Shown here: positions 23,837-38,217 of the stretch, piece after piece
How positions within the stretch are numbered: the stretch's first letter is position 1
Layout: each line of letters starts with the position of its first letter
The notes under the pieces: generated by a model
What the model was told of the DNA's origin: nothing
Database searches by the model: none
The model's input: only the letters and a program-made list of their open reading frames with translations
Source: Enoplolaimus lenunculus
Lineage: Eukaryota > Nematoda > Enoplea > Enoplida > Thoracostomopsidae
DNA: 64,000 nt
Direction: 5' to 3'
NCBI GenBank assembly: GCA_030248215.1
Contig: JASANG010003600.1
Coordinates: 82,543 to 146,542 of the forward strand
Program-made: the position numbers and the translations under genes

Positions 23837-24848
23837 ACAAACATATACATATATATACATACACATATATACATATAAATACATATACATATACACATAT
23901 ATATGTGTATATACACATTGTAATTTAATTAACTGTTATAAAAACAAGCAAACAGTTGTAAAAACATAAAACAGCAGACAGATTTTTGAACTTTGCACAA
24001 AAAATATGATTTTACAATGAAAAAAATTTCAATTTTCAACAATTAAATGCATCATGTGTTGTGTATAGAATTTATTGCACAATCAATGGAAGCGGGTGTA
24101 TTCGTATATATCAAACTTCAACCGTAATTCCTGCAAAAATTTAGTTCGTATTTCATGGTTTTAAAACGCCGAAACGGAACTACTTACGAATTTGGGCTCT
24201 TGAACGCTTTCCCGGTATTTAAGCTTTGGCATCGGCTCAAGCATAGGTTTACGAGCACGCTTATCTGTGCCTAAACCTTAACTTTCAATGTAGCAAAAAG
24301 CACACAAGACCCCATCATCAACTAAAAAGAATTCGAACGGATATTAATTTTACCGGATACCGAAGGCAGGTAGTAAATTTTGTACCGGAACCGGATGTCA
24401 ACCTGATATAGGGTCTAAATTTGTCATAGTTAGGCGTATTTGAGTCGTACAAAAGCGACATGTAAAAAGCACCTATATGATATTTAGAACCACAACCGCA
24501 AATATCCGATATTCGGTAGATTTATACCGAATACGGCACCGGATATCTGTTTTTCGTAGCTATTAAACCAGAACCGGATATTCGGTCGATCCCTGTTGTT
24601 CAACTAAGCGACAAAGTATATATATGTCGTATAAACAGCCAAATTTCGTCGAAATTACCCGACGCTACAGTTGTTACCACTGACAGCATAGTTTCCGTCA
24701 AATATTTATATCAACTACGTACGACAGGAATACAGAATACCTCACACTCACTTAACTGGCCATAGTTCAACTATTAAACTAACGATCCTATACTGAACTA
24801 CTCGCAGAGACCATCAAAGCCTTTCGCTTCCTCATCTACCCATCCCTC

Positions 24849-25032
24849 GGCCCATGTATAGAACAGGGTTGGAACAGTAGTATAAGCATATTCCTAAGCC
24901 TAAGCTCAAGCGTATGGATGAGCCTATTCCTAAGCCTAAGCCTAAGCCTAAGCAAAAAAACTAGTCTAAATCTTAAACTGACTCTATTTAGCCCCTTCGG
25001 ACAACGATCCGACCCTGTTCCATACATGGGCC
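24849..25032. mobile_element. Family A element, opposite orientation
   Basis: Ends GGCCCATGTATAGAACAGGG and CCCTGTTCCATACATGGGCC, with a CCTAAGCCTAAGC interior. The target duplication is imperfect, so it is older than the 14.4-kb copy. Confidence 0.82.
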
Positions 25033-25655
25033 ATTACCTCAATAGGCTCTTGTGTTTACTATTTAGTGACCAAAGTCCACTGTCGGCCATTATCTCTCAC
25101 ACAGCCCAAACGTAAAGCTACCGCGACAGCCAGTCTCCTCTACGCTTTAAACGAAACATTCAAACATAATCAAATACTCCAACGGTCAACTCACAAAACA
25201 AACCTCCAAACTGCATTATTTCCACAATAACAACCTTAGTTGACAGTAATAGCTTTCTGGTCACAAGCCGATGCTTTATCTCATAACCGGTCAGTAACTC
25301 TGAACAGAGGGCACTTAACTTAAGCCTACCTCCTGATCGTTGAACCACTCTTCTCAGTTCGAACCCAATATGTTTTACGAATATTTACCATTTCCTACAC
25401 TTGAAAAACTTCAAAACTTCCATTCAGCATCCCCCCAATGCTTTCTAAGACAACTACTACAGGACTGCGCAAATCTTAATTTAGCCAGCGAACATAAACA
25501 CAAACACCAGCATCCAACGCTATTTTAACCTCAACCCAACAAACTTCCCATCTCAACATTTCTATCAAGTTTACGTTTAGAACAAGAAGACCAACCTAAA
25601 CATTACTATCTCTATCAACAATTCACTCTTCGAAAACAGCTAATATACATATTCT

Positions 25656-25873
25656 AGGCCCGTATTCTCTCATGTGTATAGCAACTATCGTCAGGTAGTA
25701 ATAGGTTTTCCTACTCGCTAACTACTGCAGTACCTGAATTCAAAATTAGCACAGGAGTAGATTAAATCAAATGCGAAAAATGTGTCAAAGTTTGAGTCTC
25801 AGCATTCATTGGTTCGAAAGTTACAAGGCCTATCACCAACTGGTGATAAGTGCTACACACATTTGAGAATACA
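25656..25873. mobile_element. Family I inverted-repeat element
   Basis: Starts AGGCCCGTATTCTCTCATGT and ends ACACATTTGAGAATAC, same internal order as the 49.2-kb copy. Confidence 0.75.
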
Positions 25874-26161
25874 AGCGCTAGTTTCATTATTTATGTCTAT
25901 AAGCTGGCATTCCACATAATATTGCATGTACGTACATATACAAGTAAAATCCTTAGGGCTCAAAATACGTTATGGCTGACGAGTCCACCACTAGCGTCTT
26001 AAACTTTTTAATAAATATACTTTGACATGTGTAAATAAATGGAATGTGCCCCCTAGCAGTAATCTACCCAGTTCTCAATGCTTCCAGCTAATCCCTTGTA
26101 AAGTCCAACAACGTAACTAAGAAACAGCACAACTTTTAAAATGATTAACCACCTGACATTC

Positions 26162-26339
26162 GGCCGCTGTTACTTTAAGGGGCGTCCAGGTTTCTGGCGG
26201 GTCTATAAAAGAGTAGGTTTAGATTCTAGATTACATTTTTTGCTTAGGCTTATGCTTAGGAACACATTTTTGCAACGCTTAGGCTTAGGATTAGGAATAC
26301 GCTTAATCTACTGTTACGCCCCTAAAACTAACATTGACC
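26162..26339. mobile_element. Family B hAT-like miniature element
   Basis: Starts GGCCGCTGTTACTTTAAGGG, has the subterminal CCAGGTTTCTGGCGGGTC block and TTAGGC-like interior, ends CGCCCCTAAAACTAACATTG. Flanks TGACATTC and AGACATTC match at seven of eight. Confidence 0.87.
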
Positions 26340-27132
26340 AGACATTCTAACTGATAATTTTGATGACAACTGAAAATATGGCACGAACACGCGACGATTT
26401 TATCTTGACGGTACGATAACTGTATTTAAATGTTTTTTGCGACTGAGCTTAGCGAGAAACAATTTTTTAACCTGCTCAAGGTATATATATTCTACAGCCT
26501 GTAAAGGTACCTTTTTCCGAGTCTTTACAGAATGTTTGAAAGAGGATATATCCCTCCTATTCCACCTTGCATACCAGACTGCTACTAAAGACAAGACTAT
26601 TAAAATGATACAACTCGCGAACAGACGTTTCCACTAAGCCAAACTGATCGTTCAGTGTCATGTTCAATTTATTAGCTAGCCATATGCAAGCTTGATGCCC
26701 GTATACTTAAACTAAACAAGTGTAGCGTCTATCACTAGTTGCAGGGTGCGCCCGGATATTGATTTGCCAGAAACGCCGGAACCGGATAGTAATGTTTTAC
26801 CGGAACTCAATATTAACCCGGCGCAGCGTGAACGTTTGTACACTGGTTGATGTACGTAATTGAATCGCGTAGTATGTTGTATATGTTTATATATTGAATT
26901 AGGATACATTGTGAGTTTAAATTTTTCATTTTTAGTGCACCCCGTATCAAAACTTGAACTTTTTTGGCTGGCCCACAAATGCATATCGTAGCAAAAGATG
27001 TTACAGATGCTTAATTGTAAAAAACAGTATTTGAAATTCGGAACCACCTGTGTAAATATCTGCTAGGTTTATGCATGCCGCCACCGGATATATACTGGAA
27101 CTGTATATTATTCACCAGTGAATGACGATAGT

Positions 27133-27558
27133 CAGGGTGCAACCGGAATTACAATTTACTGGAACCAGAAGAATTTGAAAAACTTAGTGGAAACGGAACC
27201 GGAAAATGAAAAAATACATTCCACCGAAAAATTCATTTTAGTTTCCTTTTTTGTACTATTATTGGTGAAATAGTCCTAGTTGGAGATATATATTCACTTT
27301 ACTTGCTGTATTTAAGATTTTCATAATCAACGGGAGCGAAATCAACCTTGGATGGTTCATTTTCGGCGATTGTCAAGATTTGCCTACTATACTAATGAAA
27401 TGTATTTAATTTTTATCGACAATTCTTAATGGAATATCTTAATTTCCACCGACCAAATTTTAACACCGGAAGTTTTAATTCCAGTAAAAATGTAACGGAA
27501 TCGGAACCGGACGGTGAAAAAATGCCGAAACCGAAACCGGAATTCCGGTTGCACCCTG
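27133..27558. mobile_element. Family D hAT-like element
   Basis: Exact duplication ACGATAGT. More diverged inside than the 23.4 and 35.7 kb copies. Confidence 0.92.
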
Positions 27559-27906
27559 ACGATAGTTTAAATTTTGCATATTTTTCACGTTAAGCACTTG
27601 CGACTAATACACTACAATACATACAACATATAACCTAACCACAATAAAGACATCATCACAACAAATCCCAAAACCAATTCCCTACAAGCTTAACCTAAAC
27701 CAAAATTCAAACATCATTAATATCAAACCAAACCAGCCCAAACAACCGGAATGAACCAAATCAGTCAATGACCACACTTGTCTATCGTCTAACGTAACGA
27801 ATGACAGCAACGCCTTCAACGTTATGTATTAAAATAAGCTAAAACTAATTCAAACCCGATTGTATGCTTTAAAATTTAACTAATGACCAGTGACCGTAAA
27901 CAATTC

Positions 27907-28089
27907 GACCAATGTTACTTTTACGGGCGTAACAATAGATTAAGCGTATTCATAAGCCTAAGCCTAAACCTAAGCGTTGCAAAAACGTATTCCTAAGCCT
28001 TAGCCAAAGCAAAAAATGTAATCTAGAATGTAAACCTACTCTTTTATAGACCCACCGAAACCTGGACGTCCCTTAAAGTAACACGGGCC
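27907..28089. mobile_element. Family B element, opposite orientation
   Basis: Exact 8-bp duplication AACAATTC on both sides. Ends GACCAATGTTACTTTTACGG and TTAAAGTAACACGGGCC. Confidence 0.9.
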
Positions 28090-30947
28090 AACAATTCGAT
28101 ATTTTAAAACATAGACATACAATGGATGACCACAGGGGCGGAACTAGTTAAAGGGCAGTCAGGGCGGCATGCCATGGCTCCTTCGAAAGGTCCCAAAGAA
28201 ATTTTTTTCAATAAATGGCAGTTAATAGAAACCATGCAAGTCGATTAAAAATCGTAGATAAAACTGGCCCCAGTTGGACCCCTGCAAATAACTTGCTGGC
28301 TCTGGCCCCATTGTAACAGGCCGACGTTCCTCCGTCAATTTGTAACCACGCAATAATCTGCCTAGGCCAATTTTACTGCCCGGAAAAGGTCAATCGTTTC
28401 CCCCGGAAAAATCTGCCTACACCGATTACTACCCAGAAACATCTAGTCAGATAAATCGTTCCGCCGGAAAGGCGGATCTTTCCCCCAATGCAAATCTTTC
28501 ACCCTTCTATGGCATAACGACAAAATTACAAAATCAGGTTAAATGAAACCCAAATTTCAATCAAAAAAGTGCAATTCAATCAGATCGTTTTAGCCAGTTC
28601 CGGAGCAAAAACAGGTCGATCTTGTGAACCAACTTAATTTTTCTGGGGGGCGGCGGTGCAATTTTTTCTAGGGGACCCTTGGCTACGGACGCGCATCTAC
28701 CACAAATTATACAGTTAGGTTACACCTACGTTTCCGCGCTAAATGTTCCACAAAGTAGAATACCAACGCCGGATATCCGGTCGCATCCTGAACACCCATA
28801 CATTTGGCGCGGTTATCCTCAAACAAAAAACCTAAGTATCTACGCCCATGAGCTAATTTTAAATCAAACCTAAACAACAAACAAACAATAGAATTTCAAA
28901 TTTTTACAAGCCATCCGTATTTGTCTGAGAAAAGCTAAATAAATTCAATAAATAATAAATAACCAAAACTGTAGTGAACTTTGTCTGGTTCGTTCCAGTA
29001 ATTTTAAGTTTAAACCAGTCAAGCGTCAGATAAACTTTGAAAAGCAAGCAAACTCAAATTATGTTGATCATTCTATCAAATGCAATCTTGCACACGATCG
29101 ACGCCTAATAATACTACACTAAGAGCCGTGGTTACACAACGGCGTCGATTTAAATGATCGAAATTGGAACTCGTTTTGACTCTGAATTCTAATGCAAGCC
29201 GGAAATCGTAGCAATGTAGTTAAAGGCATTAAACAATTTAAAAATGCAAACTACAAAAATAATATATAGATTACTTATTGTCCTACTGTTAGCCACCATT
29301 ATACGTCGCATTACGTAATATGTCGTAGGTTAATCTGCTATTCAGGCCAATTATCGCAGCTCAGGTTGATGGTTACTGTTACCTGTTTATAACTTGGCCC
29401 CGGTTGGTACCGGCCACTGTAAAAATCCTGACCTGGGTGAAACTCTAACATATACATATTGAGCTGGTTCAAACAATATAAACATGATAAAAAATTACGT
29501 AATTGTAAATTAATATCTTTTTACTTAATGTATTTTATTTTTCGTACAGCACCGAGTTCAAATGTTTACAATTATTCGAAACAATTTAAACATATTCTAC
29601 AACGCTCAAAAATTAAATTCCGTTGCCTCTCGATTCCAGTTCCGGGTTCCGGCGATAAAATTGAATTCCAGTTTCGATTCCGGCTACATTTTATTCCGCT
29701 TCGAACCCTGATGATACGTACCATTGTTTAATACTAGATACGGTCCCTATTTCTCACTACGACCCTCCTGAAACCCAACATTCCTTGCATATTTATTTTA
29801 CACCACATAGCAATAACAACAACATAATAATAACAACTCAGATCGTAACGCAGAGAAGCTTATACCATGATTAATGACTAAACGCTGCTACTCGCGGCAG
29901 TTTCCGTTTGCTATCAATATAGCAAAGTAGGACAGCACACACACACCAGCTCGGCGTCTTTTCTGACTCAAAACAAACACCATGTGACTCACAACTAAAA
30001 TAGAACTCACCAATTCCTCAAAACAATAATAATAAATATTCATCTCAGATTAAAATTAGCTCTTGAAACTATTACTACACACTTACCATAATGATGCTTA
30101 AAACCCAATAACATGCTCCGTAATTCTTAGCTTGATCCACCGGAGACATCAAAACATTCAAGCACCACCAACCCCCAATATATTTAGTCATAGTCGGCAA
30201 ACATAAAACACTCAACCTGTGCGTTCAATTAATCCGTACGCCTTTCAAACTTTATGCGCAGTTTAAATTTCAGATCGGATTCACCTACGGTTGCTTTTAC
30301 AAGGCTTGTAATATATATATTGTTAACATTAAAAACAGCGATTTTTCTAATATAACTGTTATCCAACTTAATATGATCTTCTAACAGCCAAGGTAAAATC
30401 ATCAAACTATATCCAAAATTAAAGATGACGATAAAAAACACCAAAAAGCTATCCAAACGAGACAGACGTGTAGTCTGACCTACATTAAAATCAAAACAGC
30501 AAAAAAGCTAATAAACCAGAACATAAATAAAATGAAGTAATAAATACGAAGAGCTCATGCAAAAAGCATTACAAACGAACATCAGGAGCGGTGTACTAAA
30601 CAAGTAATACAATCCTTTCCCGAAATTTCAGTCGATATCGCGGTGCAACCGTAATTCCGACTCCGATTAGAATTCCGATTCAAAACGAATTCCGATTTCG
30701 ATTCCTATTGCACAATCAATCGGAATCGGTATTTTGAAATTTTAATTTTAATCCAACTTTATGATATGTTGCATAAAAATTCTGTTATCAAATTGCTTTC
30801 GATGAATTAACTTATCAATATTGATTGTAGTTTAGCTTTACAGAACCAAAAATTATCGCCAATTTGTTCATACGACCTTTTTGAAAATTGTTGCAAGCTA
30901 ACACACAGCCGAAATCAACATTATATTTGTAAATACATGGTTGCAAC

Positions 30948-31246
30948 CGGAATTATTATTTAACGGAACCGGAATTTCAAAAAATTACCGTAAAAGGAAT
31001 AATTTTAATTTTCTTTTTTTTGCAATATTATTTGTGAAATAACGCTAGTTGGAGATGTTTACTTTCGGCGTTTGTCAAGGTTTATATACTATACGAATGA
31101 AATCTATATACTTAATTTTTATTGTCTTTTTTAGTAAAATATCTTAATTTCCACCGACCAAAATTTAATACCAAAATTTTTAATTCCGGCAACAATTTAC
31201 CGGAACCGGAAGGTCAAAAATTGCCGGAAAATTCTGGTTGCATCCT
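30948..31246. mobile_element. Family D element, old
   Basis: Left TTGCAACCGGAATTATTATT, right ATTCTGGTTGCATCCTG, with diverged interior. Adjacent CCGATT-rich sequence at 30,636-30,720 and 31,268-31,345 may be a further related unit into which it inserted. Confidence 0.65.
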
Positions 31247-31397
31247 GTGTCAATACCAATTATACGTACAGTCACAAAGTTTGTAGTTCCGATTCCGATA
31301 AAAATTTGCGGTTCCGATCCCACTTCTGTTTTGCAACCTGATTGATGTATAATATATATGTGTGTATGTATGTATGTATGTATAATATATTATATAT

Positions 31398-31790
31398 CAA
31401 GGTTTTAACATTAACTAAATTTTAGAAGAAGCACGAACAAGAATTTATTTTTTCACCGGAGGGGGAACCGGAACAGGAATTGCAAATATATTGCGCCTGT
31501 GAATTACTACTAATTAACCATAAATCAAAATAAAATATGCTATTCGCCGTCGACTGTTTGGCATTCTCAGTAAACACTTTTCCGACTTCTACAAAGACAG
31601 CTGTCGAATGCTTTAAATTATAAGGATTGTGCCGATGAAACACAAGTGAAAAGGAAAAAAAGCTTCATAATTTGCCACAAAAACTGCACAAAATCTCATT
31701 CGTGCGTTTTTCAACGCCGCAACGGAAACAGGAACAGGAATTGAATTTTTGATTCATTTCCAGCCGGAATAGCAGTTTGGAGTACCTAAA
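31398..31790. mobile_element. Family E-like element, diverged
   Basis: AAGGTTTTAACATTAACTAA start, GGAACCGGAACAGGAATT subterminal tract, and GGAACAGGAATTGAATTTTT near the right end. Confidence 0.5.
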
Positions 31791-32302
31791 TTTGTCAATC
31801 TTATAGGACAGAACTAATTTCCTCACTGCGCTGGCTTGCATACAACGTTAACTGCCTGAGGTGATGTCATCACGAAAACGAAATCTTACATGTGCTCCTG
31901 ACCAACTTAAGACATCAAATGCTTTATCTGCTTCATCAAACGCAACTAACAAAAATTAAACATCACGTAGACAAAGCGAGAAACAGAGTTTACATACTAC
32001 AAATCTACATTTCGTTTTGTTCACACGACACTGTCAAGCACTATACATATTCGCCATAAACAACACTAAAGCTGACGTGAAAATTCTAAAATTAGACTCA
32101 AAATCCACACACTAAACTGTATCATGAAAACGTCAAAACGCTACATACAACACGTTCGTTATGTTCGTAGACAAATGAAGTGAAAATAATTGTGTAAATA
32201 CAATTCGTCGTAGTTTAAAATCTAAATGCGTACAAAAACTAAAACAAAATAGAAATAATTGATTAAAATTTTTATTATTCACTTATATATAAATATATAC
32301 GG

Positions 32303-32683
32303 CAGGGTTCCAACAGGAACTAAACTTTGCCGGAATAGGAACAGGAAGTGAATTTTTGCAGGAATTCCGGCCGGAACAGGAACCGGAATTTGAAATAATT
32401 CTCATCACCGAATTATTGTCAAAAAATGTTTAAGCGAATTTTTAGCCATTTCATCATCAACTTTTGCGAAACAGTTTACTAATAAAATTGAGCTAATTGC
32501 AAAAACACTCATTTCGAAATAACAATTTTTCAAAGACAAATTTTCCAATAATTATATGCTTATGAATAATTTTCCACAAAACCGTAAGAAATCTGGTTCC
32601 TGCATCTTTGAATGCAGGAACAGGAAAAGGAATTAAATTTTTGCAGGAATTTCAGCCGGAACAGGAATTCCAGCGGAACCCTG
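32303..32683. mobile_element. Family E inverted-repeat element
   Basis: Ends CAGGGTTCCAACAGGAAC and TTCCAGCGGAACCCTG, subterminal GGAACAGGAA tracts, 381 bp, no reading frame. Relatives: about 10,830-11,236, 31,398-31,790, 35,427-35,660, 48,243-48,357 and short pieces at 2,078, 20,531 and 24,117. Confidence 0.7.
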
Positions 32684-34192
32684 GTGCGTATATCTTAAAG
32701 ATGTGCTGATACCAAAACTACTGCCAATGCACTTTCTAATTTGAACACACGATGTTTACAGAACATAAAGGAAGATTACATTACATCATCACAAACGCGA
32801 CAGCTTCAAGCCTTAAAATCAAACACGGTTATACTTCACGAGCAACGTTCATTTCAGACCCCATTTTAATTCTGGTATCTAAAACTAAGCGGTTTTTAAC
32901 TGCGAAACGTATATGAATTACGGTTTAAACAATAAACCACGTTCCTGTTCTGGCACAACACAATCGTTCGCGTTGGAAACTCGAAACACATTTGTAGTCA
33001 GCAGTGATTTGTTCACTATTTTTCTCCGTTGACCTGAATTGGTTGAACAACACTAATCGAGCTGTAACTCATGAAGCTAAAAACTACCGTTTGCAGTCCA
33101 CCCAAGGCACTAGCAACAAACAACTTTGTAATGTTTGACAATTAACAATTCAATGTCATCGAAAAACAATGTATATACCACGGGCGTTGACGGGTATTTT
33201 TTTCGTAGGGGGGGCAGACCAATAGTCGGGGAGTGCTAAGAAAATTCGAAAAATCGAGTAACGGTCCAATATTCGGCGGCTCGTAAGAAAATTCGAGGGG
33301 AGTTTTGGAAAATTGCAATGACCATACAACAATTTTTGACTATTGGTTCGTCGTAAGACGGCGATTAAAATTTTTCAATCACCGGCACCAAAGATGCCGT
33401 TAAGCTATTTGAATTTTCTGGAAACCAAAGTCCACAAAATACGCGCACTCTAACCAAAACAGAAGTTTCCCGGTCGCTAGAAATTTGACGTTACACCCTG
33501 CTAACCTTAGCACTGAAAACTGCAGATATCATATTCATATTTAAATGCAAACTGCGAACTTTAGCGGCATCTTACAATAAAACAGTATTGGCGTGAATAG
33601 CCGATTGGCCTGCGACATATACATATACTAATACCATCTCGTATTATACACCGGGCAAGCTACACTTTCACAAAAAAATCAAAATGTCACTTAAAATCTA
33701 AAATCACCCGTAACGGAACATACCATACTCGTCGCTAAAATTAACACTAGTACAAGTACAACTATATACGTATTTACGTAAGTCCAAAATCCTTTCACAA
33801 CCATTAAAATTCTTTGATCAATTCGCATTAACCTCAACGAATTCGCTAAAACGCACTGCGATCTGTACGACACACAACACATTCTCTGTATAGATTTGGA
33901 TATGCATCTATATATAATATATACACTATTCAATAACTGCGCATATATTGCAATTATGCAATCAAAATGCAATTCCACCTCTATATATAAGGTACTGAAA
34001 ATACTCTGGAACGCGCATCACAACGCTGTGTTCACATAAGTGCACTTAAGTAAGATGATGAAGCAAAACGCAAGACTTAAATCGAATCGAAATCTGCTAA
34101 CAATTTTCAACAATTTAAGTTATTTTCCAGTTTTTTTTCAACATTTCACTAAATATGCTAAAAGTCGGAGATATCGCATACTTAAGTCATTG

Positions 34193-34747
34193 GCACGGTG
34201 GCGCTGTACTTGTCGTGCTGCGCCTTCCGGCGCCCTGTGTCACTACCCGTCACTACATGGTATTTTAGAAGTAACTACCCACACTATGTCAATCAATATC
34301 TTCTGGCGTAATATTTCGCAATGGTTGTTTATAGCTGTTTTTAATATTTCAGGTTATTGTAAATATATACTGTTTATACCATGGATTCCCCACGATGATC
34401 TCTCCCTAAAAATCTGTGTTGTAAAACTTTACTATAAATACTGAAATTATGCCGAAGTCTCACGCCAGTGGAAAAATCATTTCGACTCACAATACCTCCT
34501 TGTAAGTAAACTTTTAATACTTGTCTATAATTATACAAAAAAACAGGCGAGCTACCTCTGCCCAGTCAACCGATAGTTAGCATCAAACAGTGGGTAGTTA
34601 CTTCTGAAACACCCGGTATACGGTATCAAACGTGTTTAATATGCGTACGATACCGCACGATGACCGACAGCGTCGTCGGGAGACGGCCGGCGCCGAACAG
34701 GTGACGGACCGCGCCGGACGTCATCAAAAGTATTGCGCCACCCATAG
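34193..34747. mobile_element. Family G copy split by a second inverted-repeat element
   Basis: Left piece about 34,193-34,259 (GTGGCGCTGTACTTG onward), right piece about 34,615-34,747 (ending AAAGTATTGCGCCACC). Between them is another element (34,260-34,614) with its own inverted ends. The open frame crossing this stretch on the plus strand is therefore a composite of repeats, not a gene. Confidence 0.65.
34260..34614. mobile_element. Inverted-repeat element nested in a family G copy
   Basis: Terminal inverted repeats of about 25 bp: TTAGAAGTAACTACCCAC near the left end and GTGGGTAGTTACTTCTGAAA near the right end. About 355 bp long, AT-rich, with no open frame of its own worth noting. Confidence 0.65.
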
Positions 34748-34902
34748 TATCTCATAGTATTCAGTGGATTTTGTATGCACACACGTCAAGAGTTGAAATA
34801 TTTCAAACTAAAAATCCAACCCGCAGGTAGTCAAGCCATAACACCAAGATGTTCTTAATGTGTTAATACGAATACATGTTTCTGTACGAATAACATCATA
34901 GT

Positions 34903-35048
34903 GATGGGCACCGGATAACATATATATCATCCGGATATCCTACACATTTTGCCAAATAACTATCCATATATCATAATTATTCAGATATCAGCGACCTAAC
35001 GAATAATATCCGCATAAAAAATTAACCAGATATCCAGTGTCCATCACG
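34903..35048. mobile_element. Small inverted-repeat element
   Basis: GTGATGGGCACCGGATA at the left and TATCCAGTGTCCATCAC at the right form its ends, with AT-rich centre of about 110 bp. Confidence 0.65.
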
Positions 35049-35144
35049 AATAAACACAGTTCACAAAAATGCGCGATCCGCCGTGCACCTGTGCAACCGA
35101 TACCATCTAACTTTGGGTGCAATACGTATACGTACATTTCTTAT

Positions 35145-35255
35145 TCTATCCATGTTTGGTCCAATGGCCAATCAACACGTACACAAAATAACGTTTTTTA
35201 TTCTATCCATGTCTGGTCCAATCGCCAATCAACACGTAAACAAAAAATACTGCTC
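35145..35255. repeat. Direct duplication of about 56 bp
   Basis: CTATCCATGT.TGGTCCAAT.GCCAATCAACACGTA occurs twice in tandem. The plus-strand frames crossing it are repeat-derived. Confidence 0.85.
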
Positions 35256-35671
35256 AAGTTCAAATCACAGCGAGTGGCTCACAAAAACTATGAAATAAAC
35301 AACAAATCAACCAACAACACAGCAGTAAATATGTGGCAATTTTTCAAGAATCCCTAAATCCTACTGGATCGATTTTAATAAACATTTTATCTCAAAATCA
35401 TCAACAAACATTGCCAACCATCTGTATTAGTACCAAGGTTCCGGGTTCCATAAGAACTTCAATTCCGGCTTCCGGCCGAAGTCCTTGCCAAACAACCAGT
35501 TCGTTTTCTTGCTTTACACAACAAGTGAATCAAAATATATTCAAAGTTTTTGTGGCAAATATTAATTTAAACTGCGTCAACTATTAAACAATTAACTCGT
35601 TCCTGTTCCTGTTCCGGCCAAAAAATTAATTCGTATTCGGCCGGTAACATTTAAAAAACCACTGTTGGAGC

Positions 35672-36062
35672 CAGGGTGCAACCGGAATTACAATTTACCG
35701 GAACCGGAACCGGAATTTGAAAATTTTACCGGAACCGGAAAATGAAAAATGCATTTCACCAAAAATTTCATTTTAATAGTATTTTTTGCTCTATTATTTG
35801 TGAAATAACCTTAGTCGAACATAGGTATTTATTATATTTGTTGTATTTTAGATTTTCGTCGTCGACTTAAGTGAAATCCACCATCAACGGCTTATATTCT
35901 GAGTACAAGTGGCTTTCAAAAGAGATTCTTAAAAATTAGCAAAGTTAAGAAAACGGCCAAATTATAACACCGGAATTTTTAAATCCGGTAAAAATTTACC
36001 GGAACCGGAACCGGAAGGTGAAAAAATGCCGGAACCGGAACCGGAATTCCGGTTGCACCCTG
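35672..36062. mobile_element. Family D hAT-like element, young
   Basis: Exact duplication GTTGGAGC (35,664-35,671 and 36,063-36,070), 391 bp. It sits at the right edge of a family E-like stretch (35,427-35,660). Confidence 0.93.
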
Positions 36063-37021
36063 GTTGGAGCCAAACCAATTGTTCGACCACAACTCGTAAT
36101 CCATTAGTACAATCGTTCAAATAATGCAACAAATTCGACTCAGCTCTACAAACTGCGTCAATATAAACTACTCTTGCTTACAATCCAACTACTCTTTGTG
36201 CCGTGATTACATCAAATTCCTTATTAACGGTCCCTTCACAGTGTCTGAGCACTCCGAAATATATACGTACAGTTACTACAGTATACACATATCGGCGACC
36301 CTCATCACAAAAAAACTCACATACTAACACACACTGAGTTGTAACAACATATTTTTGTACAATATTTTTGAAATATATACTGCACTACCCCCCACGTCCT
36401 TACTGTACAATACCGATTCCTTAGTGGTCTGTTCAGAAACAAAACACAGTCTTTGACTCCGCACCTTATCTGTAATTTTAACCATAGTCAAAACTGTAAT
36501 ATGTATACTATATACAACGGCGTAGCCAGGGCCACGGGACACGAATAAGGGGTCAGACCCGATTCGTGATCTTTGTCCACGCGTTTTAAGACCTTTTTTC
36601 AATTCGTAACACAAAAACCACAGAACTTAGCCGCTTTTTTCCAAAATTCTGGCTACGCCCCTGACTCGGTCGAACTGTAATATATACAATACATGTACAT
36701 AAACCACAAAAAACATATATATATATACACTGTCACTTAAACTACACACACGTATGCATACATTTCTACCACGAGTGATTGATTACAAAACAACCAACAA
36801 GTGCAATAATGCGTTTTCGAGCTTTGCAATTAGTAGCAGCAGCAGTTATTCGCCACCTTATCAATCCAAATGCAGGTAAAACCATGACAAACAGACATCG
36901 GCAATACGGCCTGGTAAACAAAAACTAAATATTCCGCTGGAGCTGTAAACCTATTCAACACTGTCAATGTCAATCTCCAAACCTTCCAATAAAATTTCAA
37001 GTCAGTTACATTAAGGAATTT

Positions 37022-37192
37022 GGCCAATGTTACTTTAAGGGGCGTAACAGTAGATTAAGCGTATTTCTAAGCCTAAGCCTAGGCCTAAGCCAAAGCAAAA
37101 AATGCAATATAGAGTCTAATCCTACACTTTTATAAACCCACCAGAAACCTGGACGCCCCTTTTAAAGTACATAACATGGGCCAGAAATTTAA
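37022..37192. mobile_element. Family B element, opposite orientation
   Basis: Ends GGCCAATGTTACTTTAAGGG and AACATGGGCC; flanks AGGAATTT and AGAAATTT. Short hexamer interior CCTAAGCCTAGGCCTAAGC. Confidence 0.87.
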
Positions 37193-38217
37193 CGAAAAAT
37201 TCTGATGTTTCGAGCTTAACTGAGGGCAAAATAAGTTTTATTTTTAATTTATTTGTACTACGTACACAAATATATACCGTTCCCATAATTTCCCAACGTT
37301 ACTGCATCTATGCACCAGCATCATACATAGGTCCGTATAAATTCGCTAATCTAGCTTATGCTAAGCGGTGATTCTACAACTCTCTAGTCTTACTAACAAA
37401 GTTCAGATCTGAGACAATGGTTGGCTCCCACTTTAGTTCAACCCAATCAAACACGACACCAATTATTGATCGTGATTTTTTCTATTTTAGCCCAAGCGAA
37501 GACCAAACCAATTGGTGGCAATGGTTTATTTTCCAGAGCTCTGAAATAACATAACCGCTTGACTTTAACTAAAAAAACTGAAGAAATCGGCCAGCCAATG
37601 GCACACAAACCAAAAATTTTAAATATTACTAATTGATCGTCTAATGAAATTTTCACACACGCCATAAATGTAACAGACGGAGTGTACACGTTCAAAAAAC
37701 ATCCAAGTAACTACCGCTAAATACTCAAAACATGCAATAGCAAACATTTAAACACAAGTATCGTCAAAAATATACCTAGAAAATTAATGAAAAGTAAACA
37801 AACTGCGACAATACATATCAAATATAAAGTAACATAAACTCTATAATTTTACAATAAAAGATACCAAACAGATGTTTACCGTGTGGCAAAAATTGAACAC
37901 ACATTGCACGCAGTTACACTAACAAAGAAACTAAGTAACATAAAACAAGTGCGAAATTTAATTATATTGAAACTTTTCAAAACCAATAGCCGGATAACGA
38001 TTTTTAGATCGATAACCCGGATACAGATTTTTGAGTATAGCATTCGCCGCATGTATAAAACATGGCTGAAGACAAATACGCATGGTTAAATCCAATTATA
38101 AGCCAATACCTAATATCTGCGACTTTGATTGTAACCAGTGCTCTATGCGTACATAAGTGCAAACCTTAAACAGCGCCTGCAGTAATTCCAGTAGCACCAT
38201 ACCCATTTAGTGAGACC

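Noticed and set aside
33691-33978. Minus-strand frame with a hydrophobic segment, membrane-protein-like
   Set aside because: AT-rich sequence often gives hydrophobic frames; no splice sites in frame and no family match.
34040-34444. Plus-strand frame of 134 codons
   Set aside because: It crosses from unique DNA into a family G element and a second element nested in it; a chance composite.
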